Positions 37,401 to 42,845 of a stretch of DNA of 64,000 nt are shown here, in pieces. The translations under genes were made by a program, and so were the position numbers. Location: the NCBI GenBank assembly GCA_037039925.1, contig JAXRKP010000024.1, positions 669,542 through 733,541 on the forward strand, in the 5' to 3' direction. How positions within the stretch are numbered: position 1 is the first letter of the stretch; each line of letters begins with the position of its first letter. Source of the DNA: Doris montereyensis. Lineage: Eukaryota > Mollusca > Gastropoda > Nudibranchia > Dorididae. The notes under the pieces were generated by a model that had not been told where the DNA came from, did no database searches, and saw nothing but the letters and a program-made list of their open reading frames with translations.

Positions 37401-38890
37401 CGTCTGGCAGGTAGAGAGTTCTCTATCAGCCCCTTTTTATTATGGCTGAGAGGAGTGGCTTGATCATTTACACATCTGATGAGTTAAGTATGTGTTAAAG
37501 ATCGTGTTGTTACCCGATTGGCGATCCAGACATGTTGTTAAGGCGCAACTTCGTATATAAAAAATCTTTCCGAGAATAACATGCTCGTATTATTATTAGG
37601 CGGCTTGTTCTTAGACAGCTACTACTGTATACACTATTGTTAAAAATAGGTGAAGCTTACCAAAACCGACGATTTTTAACATGCAAACAACTTGCTCCGT
37701 AATACTGCACTTCAATACCCTATTTGATAAAGAGACAAATATTTTCATGAAGAAAACTTGCACACAGGTGATAATGAAATAATAAAGCAATTACATTACT
37801 ACAAAGTATTCTGTAAAGACAAACAGCAGAGGCATGGCTCATAATGCACTCTCTTTTCTTAGCAAGGCAATGGGTGCTGAGATGGATTCTGTTTGATGCC
37901 CAAAAATGTTTTCCATATATTCCTTTGTATTTGTTTCTTACTTGCTCGTATGGGGCTTTCATATTTATTTCACGTCGTTATTCATAACAAAATAATCTGA
38001 TATATATGACACAAACATGCCTATCAATGTAATATTTGCATACAGAAAGGTGAGATCTTTTTAAAGCATCATTAATAGTATAGATAACATTATCATAATG
38101 CAAGCACCCACCTTGCTTGGACCCATAAGCCCCAGCAAAAAGACCATGCTGAAGGAGATATCTGTGCACCTGTGAGCCAAAAGTGAACGTCACTTTGAAG
38201 ACTTGGATTGAGATAAAAACTGCTTTACAGCCTGAAGAAGAAATATCACCAGTAAAAAAAAACAATTTCATGAAAAAGCTCATTTAAGGGCAATTATAGA
38301 TAGTATAACTATCCATGTGTTGATTTTACAAAAAAAGACACATTATATATATACATAAAATGTTGCTGATCTCAAGAGTAATGTTGATTTCAATTTCAAA
38401 TTTGGATGAAGTATTGAATGTCATGTTAAATGATGTTTTGTATTCAAATATGTGCTTAAAATTGCAATGATTACCAAAATTCACATTGTACCGTAACAAA
38501 TAAAAAATGAAGTCAAATTTAATAATCATATTTAAAATTTTGAAAATTTACACTGCCCAATAATTTGATTTCATTCAAATCAACCCTGATTGAGGATTAT
38601 TTTCAGAGAAGATCCAAAAAATACAAACATCCACTTACAGTGCAGGCTTTCCTAAAAATAATCCTTTCCCTGAATGTATCTTAACAATACGGACATGTGA
38701 TAAAAAAAAAAAGCATTAAAAAAAGAAAATCCAGCTCCCATAAAAATAGGATGAAAAGGTCGTTAATACACTGTCACATGAAATCATATAGAAAGGCGAT
38801 TTATAAACAAATCACATTATTAATTTATATGTTTATATGACAAGCCTCTCTTACCTGTTCAACATTGTCAGCAGTATACTCCATAGCCAT
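8948..38890 (-). CDS. IPO13: Importin-13 orthologue, 29-exon gene (whole coding span)
   Basis: This is a beta-karyopherin. Family knowledge: IPO13 imports cargoes such as UBC9 and the RBM8A-MAGOH dimer and exports eIF1A, with loading controlled by RanGTP. Exons were found by matching translated blocks, in order, to human IPO13 recalled from memory. Examples are KPVYFSLIDVLL (exon 13), EKEQFRCYRQDIGDTL (exon 14), YALPLVLQGISNPDV (exon 17) and the C-terminal MNKRRTRDVVKEFTLLCRGL (exon 29). An importin-beta N-terminal domain spans about residues 20-90 (WLTGAQISPSAW, then YYGASCLHVK), an exportin-1-like segment about 90-230, and HEAT repeats follow to the end. All 28 introns are GT-AG. Exon lengths sum to 2872 nt; allowing for seven homopolymer errors in exons 2, 9, 12, 23 and 28 gives 2877 nt, or 958 residues plus stop. 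As printed the frame is broken. The clean splice sites and conserved blocks argue for sequencing error rather than a pseudogene. Confidence 0.93.
9361..9505. repeat. Imperfect ~70-bp duplication next to the 23-bp satellite
   Basis: The order CTAATGCCAACATCAT, CCTAAAATCCT, GTGTATATCTCCAA occurs twice, with extra bases in the second copy (TGCAACAGTTGCTCAGTGA). The second copy runs directly into the satellite. Confidence 0.75.
9505..10071. repeat. 23-bp satellite with palindromic core, about 24 copies
   Basis: The unit is AAGTTGTTCTCATTGCATGC plus AAC. Each carries the perfect palindrome TTGCATGCAA. Because 23 is not a multiple of three, each forward frame cycles through all three phases, and none contains a stop, so three overlapping frames stay open. 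Units near the 3' end are degenerate or shortened. It lies in IPO13 intron 28. Confidence 0.95.
10328..10530 (+). mobile_element. tRNA-derived SINE, second family, intron 28
   Basis: An A-box-like TGACCGAGTGGCTAAAGG is followed by a B-box-like CTGGGTTCGAGCTCC at tRNA spacing. The tail contains CTTGGGCAAGAAAATTTTC. It is not a functional tRNA, since no complete cloverleaf was evident. Confidence 0.7.
11014..11193 (-). CDS. IPO13: IPO13 exon 28 (residues 863-923), two bases short
   Basis: It starts AVGG in the exon 27 frame, then reads ESQRGVVDFVADVFMSLNKN and FPGQLLAWLKVMIDNEGYPS, matching human SLMDCFADILFALNKHC. A base is missing from the C3 run at 11182-11184, and another from the T6 run at 11046-11051. 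After the second, the end reads DKENFVKNLQR, matching human QKDTFSQQILR and joining exon 29 in phase 2 at AAAG|GTAGCG. Confidence 0.9.
12359..12448 (-). CDS. IPO13: IPO13 exon 27 (residues 833-862)
   Basis: It encodes IEFLNASFEAEVIKNIVTTN and GHILVDRLMR, aligned without gaps to human TELLPRCGEVESVGKVVQED and GRMLLIAVLE. Phase 0 at both ends (AGG|GTATGT). Confidence 0.91.
12771..12990. repeat. GATA/GACA microsatellite, intron 26
   Basis: Imperfect TAGA, GATA, TGGA and CAGA tetranucleotide arrays. They break around 12805-12860, where a short segment resembles the repeat at 24060 (CCATCCACCATTGCAATGAT). Confidence 0.9.
13005..13063 (-). CDS. IPO13: IPO13 exon 26 (residues 813-832)
   Basis: It encodes AVLSMALPESATVKAACNFV, matching human AVLALKFPEAPTVKASCGFF. 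A GATA/GACA repeat starts only about 15 bp beyond the donor (GTG|GTGAGT). Confidence 0.94.
13165..13290. repeat. Interspersed repeat family R, copy 1
   Basis: It contains GCGGTGATCTCAAGGTGA, AGTGAAAGAAGGAAGGGAAG and AAGTAGGACCTACCAGTAG. Related copies lie at 24060-24165 and 61326-61425. Type unknown. Confidence 0.65.
13440..13700 (+). mobile_element. RTE-like LINE 3' end fragment, intron 25
   Basis: The forward frame reads QWNPQGAKRKGKLLVTWRRS followed by IERDLDWKEA. This resembles the conserved C-terminal tail WNPQGKRKRGRPRNTWRR of animal endonuclease/reverse-transcriptase LINEs. No reverse-transcriptase core remains. Confidence 0.65.
14054..14120 (-). CDS. IPO13: IPO13 exon 25 (residues 791-813)
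   Basis: It encodes ALKKFKKIFLNCNCDLTAIF followed by HA, matching human ALKRKPDLFLCERLDVKAVF. Donor GCAG|GTGAGT, phase 1. Confidence 0.94.
14310..14586 (+). mobile_element. tRNA-derived SINE, family 1, copy B, intron 24
   Basis: It contains the B-box-like AGGTTTGAATCCTAG, the central block GACCCAGGTGCAAATGGGTA and the tail CGCTATAGAAATGGGGATAA. The orientation is opposite to copy A. Confidence 0.82.
14667..14719 (-). CDS. IPO13: IPO13 exon 24 (residues 773-790)
   Basis: It encodes IHNYTDVIEGFMCFLAQ after a split Glu codon, matching human DHPDIVDSFMQLLAQ. Donor CAG|GTGAGC, phase 0. Confidence 0.92.
15016..15111 (-). CDS. IPO13: IPO13 exon 23 (residues 741-773), one base short
   Basis: It starts ILLIFG in the frame of exon 22 (human LVHIFA) and continues LPKDFIACSHAIVENVCSRS in the frame that joins exon 24. 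The break lies in the short C2/A3 runs at 15095-15099, where one base appears to be missing. Donor GCAG|GTGCGT, phase 1. Confidence 0.86.
15503..15640 (-). CDS. IPO13: IPO13 exon 22 (residues 695-740)
   Basis: It encodes SVCDLYKKALQKLFDHLLPM, AGNLAQLVITLYQKCPSTAV and IDLCKQ, matching human AVCAIFEKSVKTLLDDFAPM and ALDLTRQ. Phase 0 at both ends. Confidence 0.93.
15873..15953 (-). CDS. IPO13: IPO13 exon 21 (residues 668-694)
   Basis: It encodes IYVILEKISPSIEKIAFAWI and FDTGIVE, aligned to human VFQLIQKVLSKWLNDAQVVE. Phase 0 at both ends (GAG|GTATGA). Confidence 0.87.
16718..16873 (-). CDS. IPO13: IPO13 exon 20 (residues 616-667), acidic loop
   Basis: It encodes PCPSIRTEVHTAVNIFAWLF and then an acidic, Ser/Pro-rich stretch (DTELDGGEEESSPKAQ). 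It aligns with human IPNPSNKLAIVHILGLLSNL and its acidic loop. The loop is poorly conserved in sequence but keeps its position and charge. Donor CCC|GTAAGA, phase 0. Confidence 0.9.
18014..18148 (-). CDS. IPO13: IPO13 exon 19 (residues 571-615)
   Basis: It encodes SRDLLRLMSSVGHVLSVMNP, NEIMLYLNSMISPHISHLQT and LSEAQ, matching human ALGFLLSALQVEEILKNLHS and LISPYIQQLEKLAEE. Phase 0 at both ends. Confidence 0.94.
18379..18405 (-). CDS. IPO13: IPO13 exon 18, 27-nt micro-exon (residues 562-570)
   Basis: Nine in-frame codons, KSFEANALM, bridge ILMACQ (exon 17) and SRDLLRLM (exon 19). Human IPO13 has IHKTSQCMWLM at this place. It is flanked by good sites (CTTCAG and ATG|GTGAGT). Skipping it would keep the frame, so alternative use is possible. 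Confidence 0.85.
18607..18859. mobile_element. TIR element (MITE), truncated copy, intron 17
   Basis: It is homologous to the element at 27752-28123: GAGAATGGCGTCTC, CTAAGTCTCTACCGTTAAC and AATATGTTTTATATG recur in the same order. The right terminal repeat survives (GGTTAGCAGCTATA); the left one was not found. It stops 25 bp from the exon 17 donor. Confidence 0.7.
18884..19065 (-). CDS. IPO13: IPO13 exon 17 (residues 501-561)
   Basis: It encodes SFAEWLQWHPEMLSYALPLV, LQGISNPDVGMAASIALKDI and FAHQILMACQ, matching human LSEWLADHPVMINSVLPLVL and LGNPELSVSSVSTLKKI. Donor CAG|GTAAGG, phase 0 out. A TIR element ends only about 25 bp beyond this donor. Confidence 0.95.
19191..19496 (-). mobile_element. 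tRNA-derived SINE, family 1, copy C, with 12-bp TSD, intron 16
   Basis: On the minus strand it has the B-box-like GGTCCCGGGTTCGAATCC and the same body as copy A. The perfect duplication ACACACTGATGT flanks it at 19179-19190 and 19497-19508. The B box is close to consensus. Confidence 0.9.
19827..19926. repeat. 13-bp perfect inverted repeat, intron 16
   Basis: GCCGATCTATCGG (19827-19839) and its exact complement CCGATAGATCGGC (19914-19926) are separated by 74 bp. A further GATCGGCACTCGG follows near 19970. It may be part of a decayed TIR element. Confidence 0.6.
20171..20318 (-). CDS. IPO13: IPO13 exon 16 (residues 452-501)
   Basis: It encodes NLEAVMFAFSSVSENIQPDE, KLYLPKLFTQLREIPYVNSI and QISTALNMIG, matching human HTEALLYGFQSIAETIDVNY. 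The acceptor ATCAACAG at 20319 joins EWQ to NLEA; the frame stays open upstream but is not homologous there. Phase 1 out. Confidence 0.92.
21474..21575 (-). CDS. IPO13: IPO13 exon 15 (residues 418-451)
   Basis: It encodes MYTYSILGTELLAMLVNHLV and TQLDHFKRDNKEWQ, matching human MYVYEMLGAELLSNLYDKL and the closing SWQ. Phase 0 at both ends, donor CAG|GTTTGT. Confidence 0.94.
21672..22271. mobile_element. TA-flanked TIR element (pogo/mariner-like MITE), intron 14
   Basis: The left end CAGTAGTGACAGCCTAAATG and the inverted right end CAGCATTGACCACCTTAATG are imperfect terminal repeats (18 of 23 bases agree). TA flanks both sides (21670-21671 and 22272-22273). GGGCATTTAG-type motifs recur six times near the ends. 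No transposase was seen. Confidence 0.75.
22695..22744 (-). CDS. IPO13: IPO13 exon 14 (residues 401-417)
   Basis: It encodes EKEQFRCYRQDIGDTL, matching human EKEQFRIYRVDISDTL. The first codon (Glu) is split with exon 13. Donor CTG|GTGAGT, phase 0. Confidence 0.95.
23341..23479 (-). CDS. IPO13: IPO13 exon 13 (residues 355-401)
   Basis: It encodes DELGLKSEEDLNPLMEVFKP, VYFSLIDVLLIKVRYPSDVE and YASWSL, matching human YRPVYFQLVDVLLHKAQFPS and DEEYGFWS. It is the most recognisable block of the gene. Phase 1 out, donor TTAG|GTAAGA. Confidence 0.96.
23673..23730. repeat. (TC)n microsatellite, intron 12
   Basis: An almost pure TC tract of about 58 bp, followed by ACACATACA. Confidence 0.95.
24060..24165. 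repeat. Interspersed repeat family R, copy 2, intron 12
   Basis: It contains GCAGTGATCTCAAGGTGAAG, AAGAAACAGTGAAAGGAAAG and AAGTAGGACCTACTAGTAGC, matching the copy at 13165-13290. Confidence 0.65.
24357..24436 (-). CDS. IPO13: IPO13 exon 12 (residues 328-354), one base short
   Basis: It begins ACSALPGFFP in one frame and continues VDESCSDQTFTFWYLLQ in another. Together they align without a gap to human FCTGIPGHYPVNETTSS and LTLTFWYTLQ. The exon is 80 nt where 81 are needed. The change of frame falls in the adjoining C3/A5 runs at 24408-24415. Confidence 0.9.
24510..24850 (-). mobile_element. L2/CR1-like LINE 3' end, intron 11
   Basis: The minus-strand frame reads AAEIWNMLPEDIHL followed by SLNTFKFCLKTHYF. 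This is the usual C-terminal motif of this LINE class (WN-LP---, -SL--FK--LKTHLF). Its 3' end GTGCGCCTTCCCTTGGGAGA resembles the end of the larger LINE at 52255. Confidence 0.7.
25417..25545 (-). CDS. IPO13: IPO13 exon 11 (residues 285-327)
   Basis: It encodes ETCEGICRVVVALSENHTKL, IVESVLGPEEV and SLLQMVL, matching human ETSHGICRIAVALGENHSRA. The residues GICR and ALxENH are conserved. Donor CTG|GTGGGT, phase 0. Confidence 0.93.
25942..26026 (-). CDS. IPO13: IPO13 exon 10 (residues 256-284)
   Basis: It encodes YSVTIQRILSQVLGLQDMLN and KAVMDEEK, matching human YVNTLLKLIPLVLGLQEQL and RQAVQNGD. Acceptor ATTAG, donor AAG|GTAATT, phase 0 out. Confidence 0.92.
26284..27040. mobile_element. Tigger/pogo-like TIR element, intron 9
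   Basis: The left end AAGTCAGACCCGCTTATTCC and the inverted right end CAGTTGAACCCTGCTTAATC share a CAGT-ACCC-GCTTAATCCAAATT pattern. TA dinucleotides flank both ends (26282-26283 and 27041-27042). GGTTAATCC motifs repeat inside both termini. The 757 bp hold no transposase frame, so it is non-autonomous. Confidence 0.8.
27394..27478 (-). CDS. IPO13: IPO13 exon 9 (residues 228-256), one base short
   Basis: It encodes VFSSLRNPQLFDIACDTLVS, matching human AFAALQDSELFDSSVEAIVN. The end fits (RHPEAYK against SQPDAQR) only if the A4 run at 27414-27417 is really five bases. The exon then ends in phase 2, as exon 10 requires. Donor ACAA|GTATGC. Confidence 0.88.
27752..28123. mobile_element. TIR element (MITE) with 14-bp ends, intron 8
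   Basis: CATAGCTGCCAACC at the left and GGTTGGCAGTTATG at the right are inverted copies with one mismatch. The body shares blocks with 18607-18859, which defines a family of at least two copies. Confidence 0.78.
29588..29718 (-). CDS. IPO13: IPO13 exon 8 (residues 184-227)
   Basis: It encodes VIPLLQSLLTDESPLEVYQM, ALKAFSRWVDFG and AEPIIQQ, matching human VFPLLEQLL, KVLKCFSSWVQL and EALIQA. Phase 1 in, phase 0 out (CAG|GTAATC). Confidence 0.93.
30094..30370 (-). mobile_element. SINE, family 3, copy 1, intron 7
   Basis: It shares ACCCACATCAACAACTA, GGTTTTTGGTAGGATCTTTT, AATTTTGCCCT and CTCCGATGGGACTAGGTGT with the copies at 45069 and 47137. The tRNA-like head on the minus strand is badly decayed here. 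Confidence 0.7.
30738..31030. repeat. Local tandem duplications, intron 7
   Basis: AGACCCAATTTCAGTTAT with CATCTGAACAAAGCTAAAGA occurs at about 30897-30952 and again at 30977-31027. Just upstream, GGCTACATTGCAGCATG is repeated as GGCTACCTTGCAGCATG. Confidence 0.75.
31645..31717 (-). CDS. IPO13: IPO13 exon 7 (residues 160-184)
   Basis: It encodes FFSTNLSQNRRCVLRQELTN and then GLDH, aligning with human FQTSRLPQYRKGLVRTSL. The acceptor is TCTAG at 31718; a second AG six bases inside (TTCAG) would shorten the conserved FF. Phase 1 out, donor CATG|GTAATG. Confidence 0.86.
32930..33250 (-). mobile_element. RTE-like LINE 3' end fragment, intron 6
   Basis: The minus-strand frame reads QLRWFGHVNRMNDSRIAKSV followed by KRPKGRPRRLCKEDIKEAL. 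These are the GHVxRM and GRPRxxW-type tail motifs of LINE reverse transcriptases. A homologous copy lies at 63095-63355. Confidence 0.75.
34413..34444. repeat. (TA)n microsatellite
   Basis: A pure TA tract of about 32 bp in intron 6. Confidence 0.95.
35511..35564 (-). CDS. IPO13: IPO13 exon 6 (residues 142-159)
   Basis: It encodes TVKRCQILLEILTVLPEE, matching human GRCLALLELLTVLPEE. Phase 0 at both ends; donor GAG|GTAATT. Confidence 0.93.
35953..36051 (-). CDS. IPO13: IPO13 exon 5 (residues 109-141)
   Basis: It encodes LSALILQLLPDNWPSAIQNL and ISTFQQDGLASLP, matching human LASLALSMMPDAWPCAV. A nearer acceptor at 36031 would drop nine residues; the acceptor ending at 36052 restores full alignment with exon 4. 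Donor CCT|GTAAGT, phase 0 at both ends. Confidence 0.92.
36258..36340. repeat. G/GA-rich microsatellite, intron 4
   Basis: A poly-G start followed by GAGA and GATAGA units. Confidence 0.9.
36466..36574 (-). CDS. IPO13: IPO13 exon 4 (residues 72-108)
   Basis: It encodes HEVPPEQHESLKSKLLETI and then SSGPKVILTRLCVG, matching human SDIPTDQYESLKAQLF and SGSKIVLTRLCVA. This is the start of the exportin-1-like region. Phase 2 in, phase 0 out (GGG|GTATGT). Confidence 0.93.
37661..37719 (-). CDS. IPO13: IPO13 exon 3 (residues 53-72)
   Basis: It encodes GIEVQYYGASCLHVKNRRF plus two bases of a Trp codon, matching human EIQYFGASALHIKISRYW. This is the second half of the importin-beta N-terminal domain. 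Acceptor AATAG, donor TTTTG|GTAAGC, phase 2 out. Confidence 0.92.
38112..38231 (-). CDS. IPO13: IPO13 exon 2 (residues 13-52), two run-length errors
   Basis: It encodes AVKQF, then NPSLQSDVHFWLTGAQ and ISPSAWSFCW, the first helices of the importin-beta N-terminal domain (human WLMQAQVSPQAWHFSW). Phase 0 in and 0 out fits if the A5 run at 38215-38219 has one base too many and the C4 run at 38130-38133 one too few. With these, AVKQF runs into a block matching human ALHQLYYDP and the end reads GLMGPSK. Acceptor TTCAG, donor AAG|GTGGGT. Confidence 0.85.
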
Positions 38891-38971
38891 GTATGTGTGT
38901 TGTTGAATGAGGTAGAGATCAAGTCAGTTGATCTCTGCTCCAGGCGTACACAAAGTAGCTGAGGTTTTTTC
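38855..38971 (-). CDS. IPO13: IPO13 exon 1 found: 5' UTR end plus start codon (residues 1-12)
   Basis: The coding part is 38855-38890 and encodes MAMEYTADNVEQ. It matches the human segment LDFTVENVEK that precedes the first HEAT repeat. The donor CAG|GTAAGA is phase 0. The ATG at 38890 was chosen because it is the first in this exon and sits just before the conserved block; a second ATG lies two codons later. A plausible acceptor (TTGCATAG) ends at 38972, so at least one non-coding exon probably lies further upstream. Confidence 0.88.
38912..38937 (-). promoter_or_regulatory. 9-bp perfect stem-loop in the IPO13 5' UTR
   Basis: AGAGATCAA (38914-38922) is followed by a 5-nt loop and its exact reverse complement TTGATCTCT (38928-38936). 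In the mRNA it would lie about 24-46 nt upstream of the start codon. A hairpin here could slow ribosome scanning, but its function is inference. Confidence 0.45.
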
Positions 38972-40760
38972 CTATGCAAGAAGGAAAAACTATCAAAAAT
39001 GAATTCTCGTACGAACTGATTTTCAAATGGTAATGATACAATAACTGAGACAGGATGTTGGTTGTGTTTGACATTTCAACTCTACTTAAAATCTGTGTAT
39101 CTCTTTAGAAGAAATGTATCAAATGTGTGTTAGACTAGGAAATACACAACAGCAGAATCTCCATATATATAGCATTACCCCCTTTCAGACCACAAAAATG
39201 AGTACATTGTAACCAAGGTCTGTTGTAGCTACGGTTTTAAAGGGAAGACATTAGATTAATTAGTGAGTGAATATGAAAATGGAAATCACTGTGTTCCTAC
39301 ACACTATGGTCTTACCATGGATTTTTATTGGTTGGAAGAAATTATACATCATTAAATCATCCCAAAGATTGGACAGAGGAAATCAATGAACGTGATTAAA
39401 TCTAACCCAGCCCATTGTCATTGTATCTAATATTACATGAGATAATAAAATTTTGCCTCAAATTCAACCTGCGAAATTTAAGCGGCCACAGAGAAGGGTG
39501 TCTTGCCACTTAGGTCCCCAGATACAGGCATTACAGAAAATGAGGAAGACACATGGGTCAAGCTGTAAACATCGTTTTTAGCTTACATGGCGAAATGTAC
39601 CAATCAGGCCCCAGTGAACGTTGCAACACCAATACATTTGCTAATATTATGCCTTCAAAGGGTTTGGCAAAAAGAGGCCTATTGACATCAAAGTTTTAGT
39701 TTAACCCAAGAAAAGCGCAGCTTTTGCCCAGATCACTTCCAGCAGAGAGGCTCACCGTGGAATGTGAAGCCAGCACTGGACATGTGACCAGGCGATTGAC
39801 ACCCTTTTTTTCTAGATAAAGAGCTGTACAGCTAGCAATATGTCTTAGTCAAGACGGTAGCGGGAAGGTTACGTATTTATCTGGCATGTTATGTAATGAC
39901 CCCATGGAGCGTGCATCTTGTAGCCCTGGCCTTCTCCATCCAGGCAACCATGCTCTGTCATTGAACGTAAGCGAAGGTAAGGCTGGCTCTGACTGGATAA
40001 TTGACATCTGATCCTGCAGTCACTATCCTAACACTGTGTAGAGCAGGATATTTTGTAGTCATGGCGTTAGCTTGAGGAAAGTTACGCCTTTATCATTATA
40101 TAACAAAATTAATTTTTTGATAGATGACAAGGTAAATTAGTCCGACGTATATTGTTTTTCCTCAATAAAAGATATAATTTGTTACATGGTATGCACTGTA
40201 TTGGAATGTTCCCTTATTGCTCAAAAGCATGGTAATTTAGCATACTCTCGCTGAAAGCCATGTGTTTGTCGGGCTCTCATATTCTACATGTCAATACAAT
40301 GTGTGAAATTAGAAAGTCAATACAGAAAGGATTTCAACTTATCAATGTGCAATGGACCCCCCCCTCCCTCCCCGATACACACACCCCATCCTCTCCTACA
40401 CATTACTGTCTTTACAAGAGCTTGCAATTTTCTTATGTCTTAACAAAAAGTCAGCAGACGTTTATGTTTCAAAAGCTTCTATATCTATGGTCGCATAATA
40501 GCGTAGTCCATTCAAATTACAGGCAAATGGCGGGAAAGTGGATGGTTGAGATGAGATTTCTTGTGGGAAATTCCATTTCCCAATCTTGCTGTGAATCATT
40601 TGTCAAAGAACAGACTTCTGGAAACTCCTCTTTCTTTTATTATTTTTATTATCTCTTTCTTGTTGGTCGGTAGGAGCATGTGGCAGCCTCAGTTTTATTT
40701 ATCACCAACATACAAACCATGAATTCAATGCCTGTGGCTTCTAAGCAATGTTAGATCTAC
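38972..40760. other. Region upstream of IPO13, nothing recognised
   Basis: The IPO13 transcript should begin somewhere upstream of 38972. I found no clear first exon or core promoter. The 137-codon frame at 40260-40673 has no recognisable similarity. Confidence 0.4.
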
Positions 40761-40769
40761 GAAATAAAG

Positions 40770-40900
40770 AGGGGATGATCCTTTTGCCACCCAGCCTGGT
40801 CAGCTAAGATTCTGGACTGCCAGTCAAAACACGTGCTGACATGCAAGTGTCATTGGGGCATCTGGTGTTCAAAATTCCCCTCTACCTAGACCAAATCCAG
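40770..40900 (+). mobile_element. Possible tRNA-like SINE fragment
   Basis: TGGTCAGCTAAGATTCTGG resembles an A box, and TGGTGTTCAAAATTCCCC, about 60 bp on, a decayed B box. Weak. Confidence 0.3.
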
Positions 40901-40939
40901 GCTTGATTTGTATAGTGTGGGACATTTTCATTTCAGTTG

Positions 40940-41205
40940 AGTTTTCTCTCTCTCTCAGTCTGTCTGTCTTTCTCGCTGTTTTCCTCCCTACTGTCTGTAT
41001 ATTTCTTTCTCTCTCTCTCTCTCTCTCTGTGCCTGCCTGTCTGTCTATCTCTCTCCCTTTCCCTCTCTCTCTGCCTCTCAGTCTTTCTTTGTTTTTCTCT
41101 ATCTCTCAGCTTTCTGTATGTCTGTCCCTCTGTCACTTTCTCTTTCTTTCTCTCCCTCCTTCTCCTTGGCTTTGTCTGTATGTCTGTCCTCTCTCTCTCA
41201 TTTCG
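40940..41205. repeat. Imperfect CT/CTGT microsatellite
   Basis: CTCT, CTGT and CTTT units over about 265 bp, with many interruptions. Confidence 0.9.
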
Positions 41206-41723
41206 TCATTGGTCAGTATTACACATTCACCAAGACAAATGCTTGTTAATCTAATAGTATTGAAATGGGAGGACCAATAAATTTACAGTTCATGTAAATG
41301 TGTCTTCACAGAGGGCATGAGATCAATGTATCCAATGAAGATGCTTTCCGTTGGTCAAGCATAATGCAAGTTTATTAGCTAATCAATAAAAGCTAAATGC
41401 CAATCAAATGAGAAGTTCACATTCCAATTTCAATTGAGCTCAGTCAGTTACTATAGTCCTTGCAGGGCTATACACGAGGGCCAAATTTCACACCTGTTGC
41501 CGGCCACCGGTCAGAGGTGTGGCAAGTGATGAGCTTAAGCAGGCCAGGCCTCGGGTCTGGTCACACCTCAAAAAACGAAAAAAAAACGCACATAGCCTAC
41601 ATACATGTATGTCATGCGGGCTTCTCGGGTAAAAACCCAAAATGTACATGTACGTCCTGCGCGCTACTTAGGTTAAAAGATTATTCGCATTGATTTTTTG
41701 ATTTTACAGAAAGAAAAATGTTA

Positions 41724-41830
41724 TAGATTCTAGATCTAGACTAGATCTAGATCTAGATCTAAGTGCCTTGTTACTAATGTTACTCTTGTAGTCAGTGTAG
41801 TCTGCATATCTCTATCTAGATCTAGAATCT
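41724..41830. repeat. CTAGAT hexamer cluster
   Basis: Overlapping AGATCTAG and TAGATCTA palindromes occur at 41729-41762 and again at 41812-41828. Confidence 0.7.
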
Positions 41831-42451
41831 ATATTATACCTCATAAACGCACCTAATGCAGATCTTAATGTAGACTGAACCGCTTAAAATCACCCAGAAG
41901 TGTTAGTAGCACAGAATGTAACGAGACCCCATTCGTCCATATCACCAGTGACACAATTACTTATTTACTATATTTTATTATTGAACTCTTGAGTAAATGT
42001 CAATAATTTCGTCCCTCTGTGAATAGTGAGCACAAGAAAGTCACAAGAATGGCCTTGTTTCATGCATTACATCAATTTATGTTTACATAATATTTAAATG
42101 ATATGAATATACGACAGATTAGTTTAAAAAGTCACCTTCAAACTAAATCTGAATCTATTTCAACAAGATCTAAGGACCTCTCAAGTCCTCAAGATACTCC
42201 CCTCGCCATCTTTATTATTATTGATAGATTTTTGCCAATTTACCGAAACGCCGCATTTCCGAGTGGAATTCCATTCTGCCGAAAAAGACCGGACAAGAAA
42301 GAAAGAAAGAAGCTGAATAATTATGACAAGATAAGAACTTTGTTATCATACAACCTGCGCGAGAGTCGATTAGGCTACCGTCCTTGACATTAATTTGTCT
42401 GTCTAATGATATGCATGACTTCATATTGTTTTAACTGATCGTTTTAATCTC

Positions 42452-42454
<3 letters not shown>

Positions 42455-42524
<70 letters not shown>

Positions 42525-42532
42525 GGGGAGAG
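42455..42532. repeat. (GA)n microsatellite
   Basis: A nearly pure GA tract of about 78 bp. Confidence 0.95.
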
Positions 42533-42604
42533 TAAACATATCATCTGATTATCTGATGGACATTCTTTCTTTTGTTCTTCTTCTTAAACATATCATCTGA
42601 TTAT

Positions 42605-42845
42605 CTCTTCTTCATTCTTCTTTTCTTCTTCTTCTTCTTCTTCTTCTTCTTCTTCTTCTTCTTCTTCTTCTTCTTCTTCTTCTCCTTCTTCTTCTTCTTC
42701 TTCTTCTTCTTCTTCTCCTCCTTCTTCTTCTTTTCTTCTTCTTCTTCTTCTTCTTCTTCTTCTTCTTCTTCTTCTTCTTCTTCTTCTTCTTCTTCTTCTT
42801 CTTCTTCTTCTTCTTCTTCTTCTTCTTCTTCTTCCCCTTCTTCTT
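42605..42845. repeat. (TTC)n microsatellite
   Basis: About 240 bp of TTC with rare interruptions. Poly-Ser, Phe, Lys, Arg and Glu frames across it are artefacts. Confidence 0.97.

Noticed and set aside
40260..40673. 137-codon open frame on the plus strand
   Set aside because: No recognisable similarity. It has homopeptide-like and low-complexity parts and no splice partners; probably chance.
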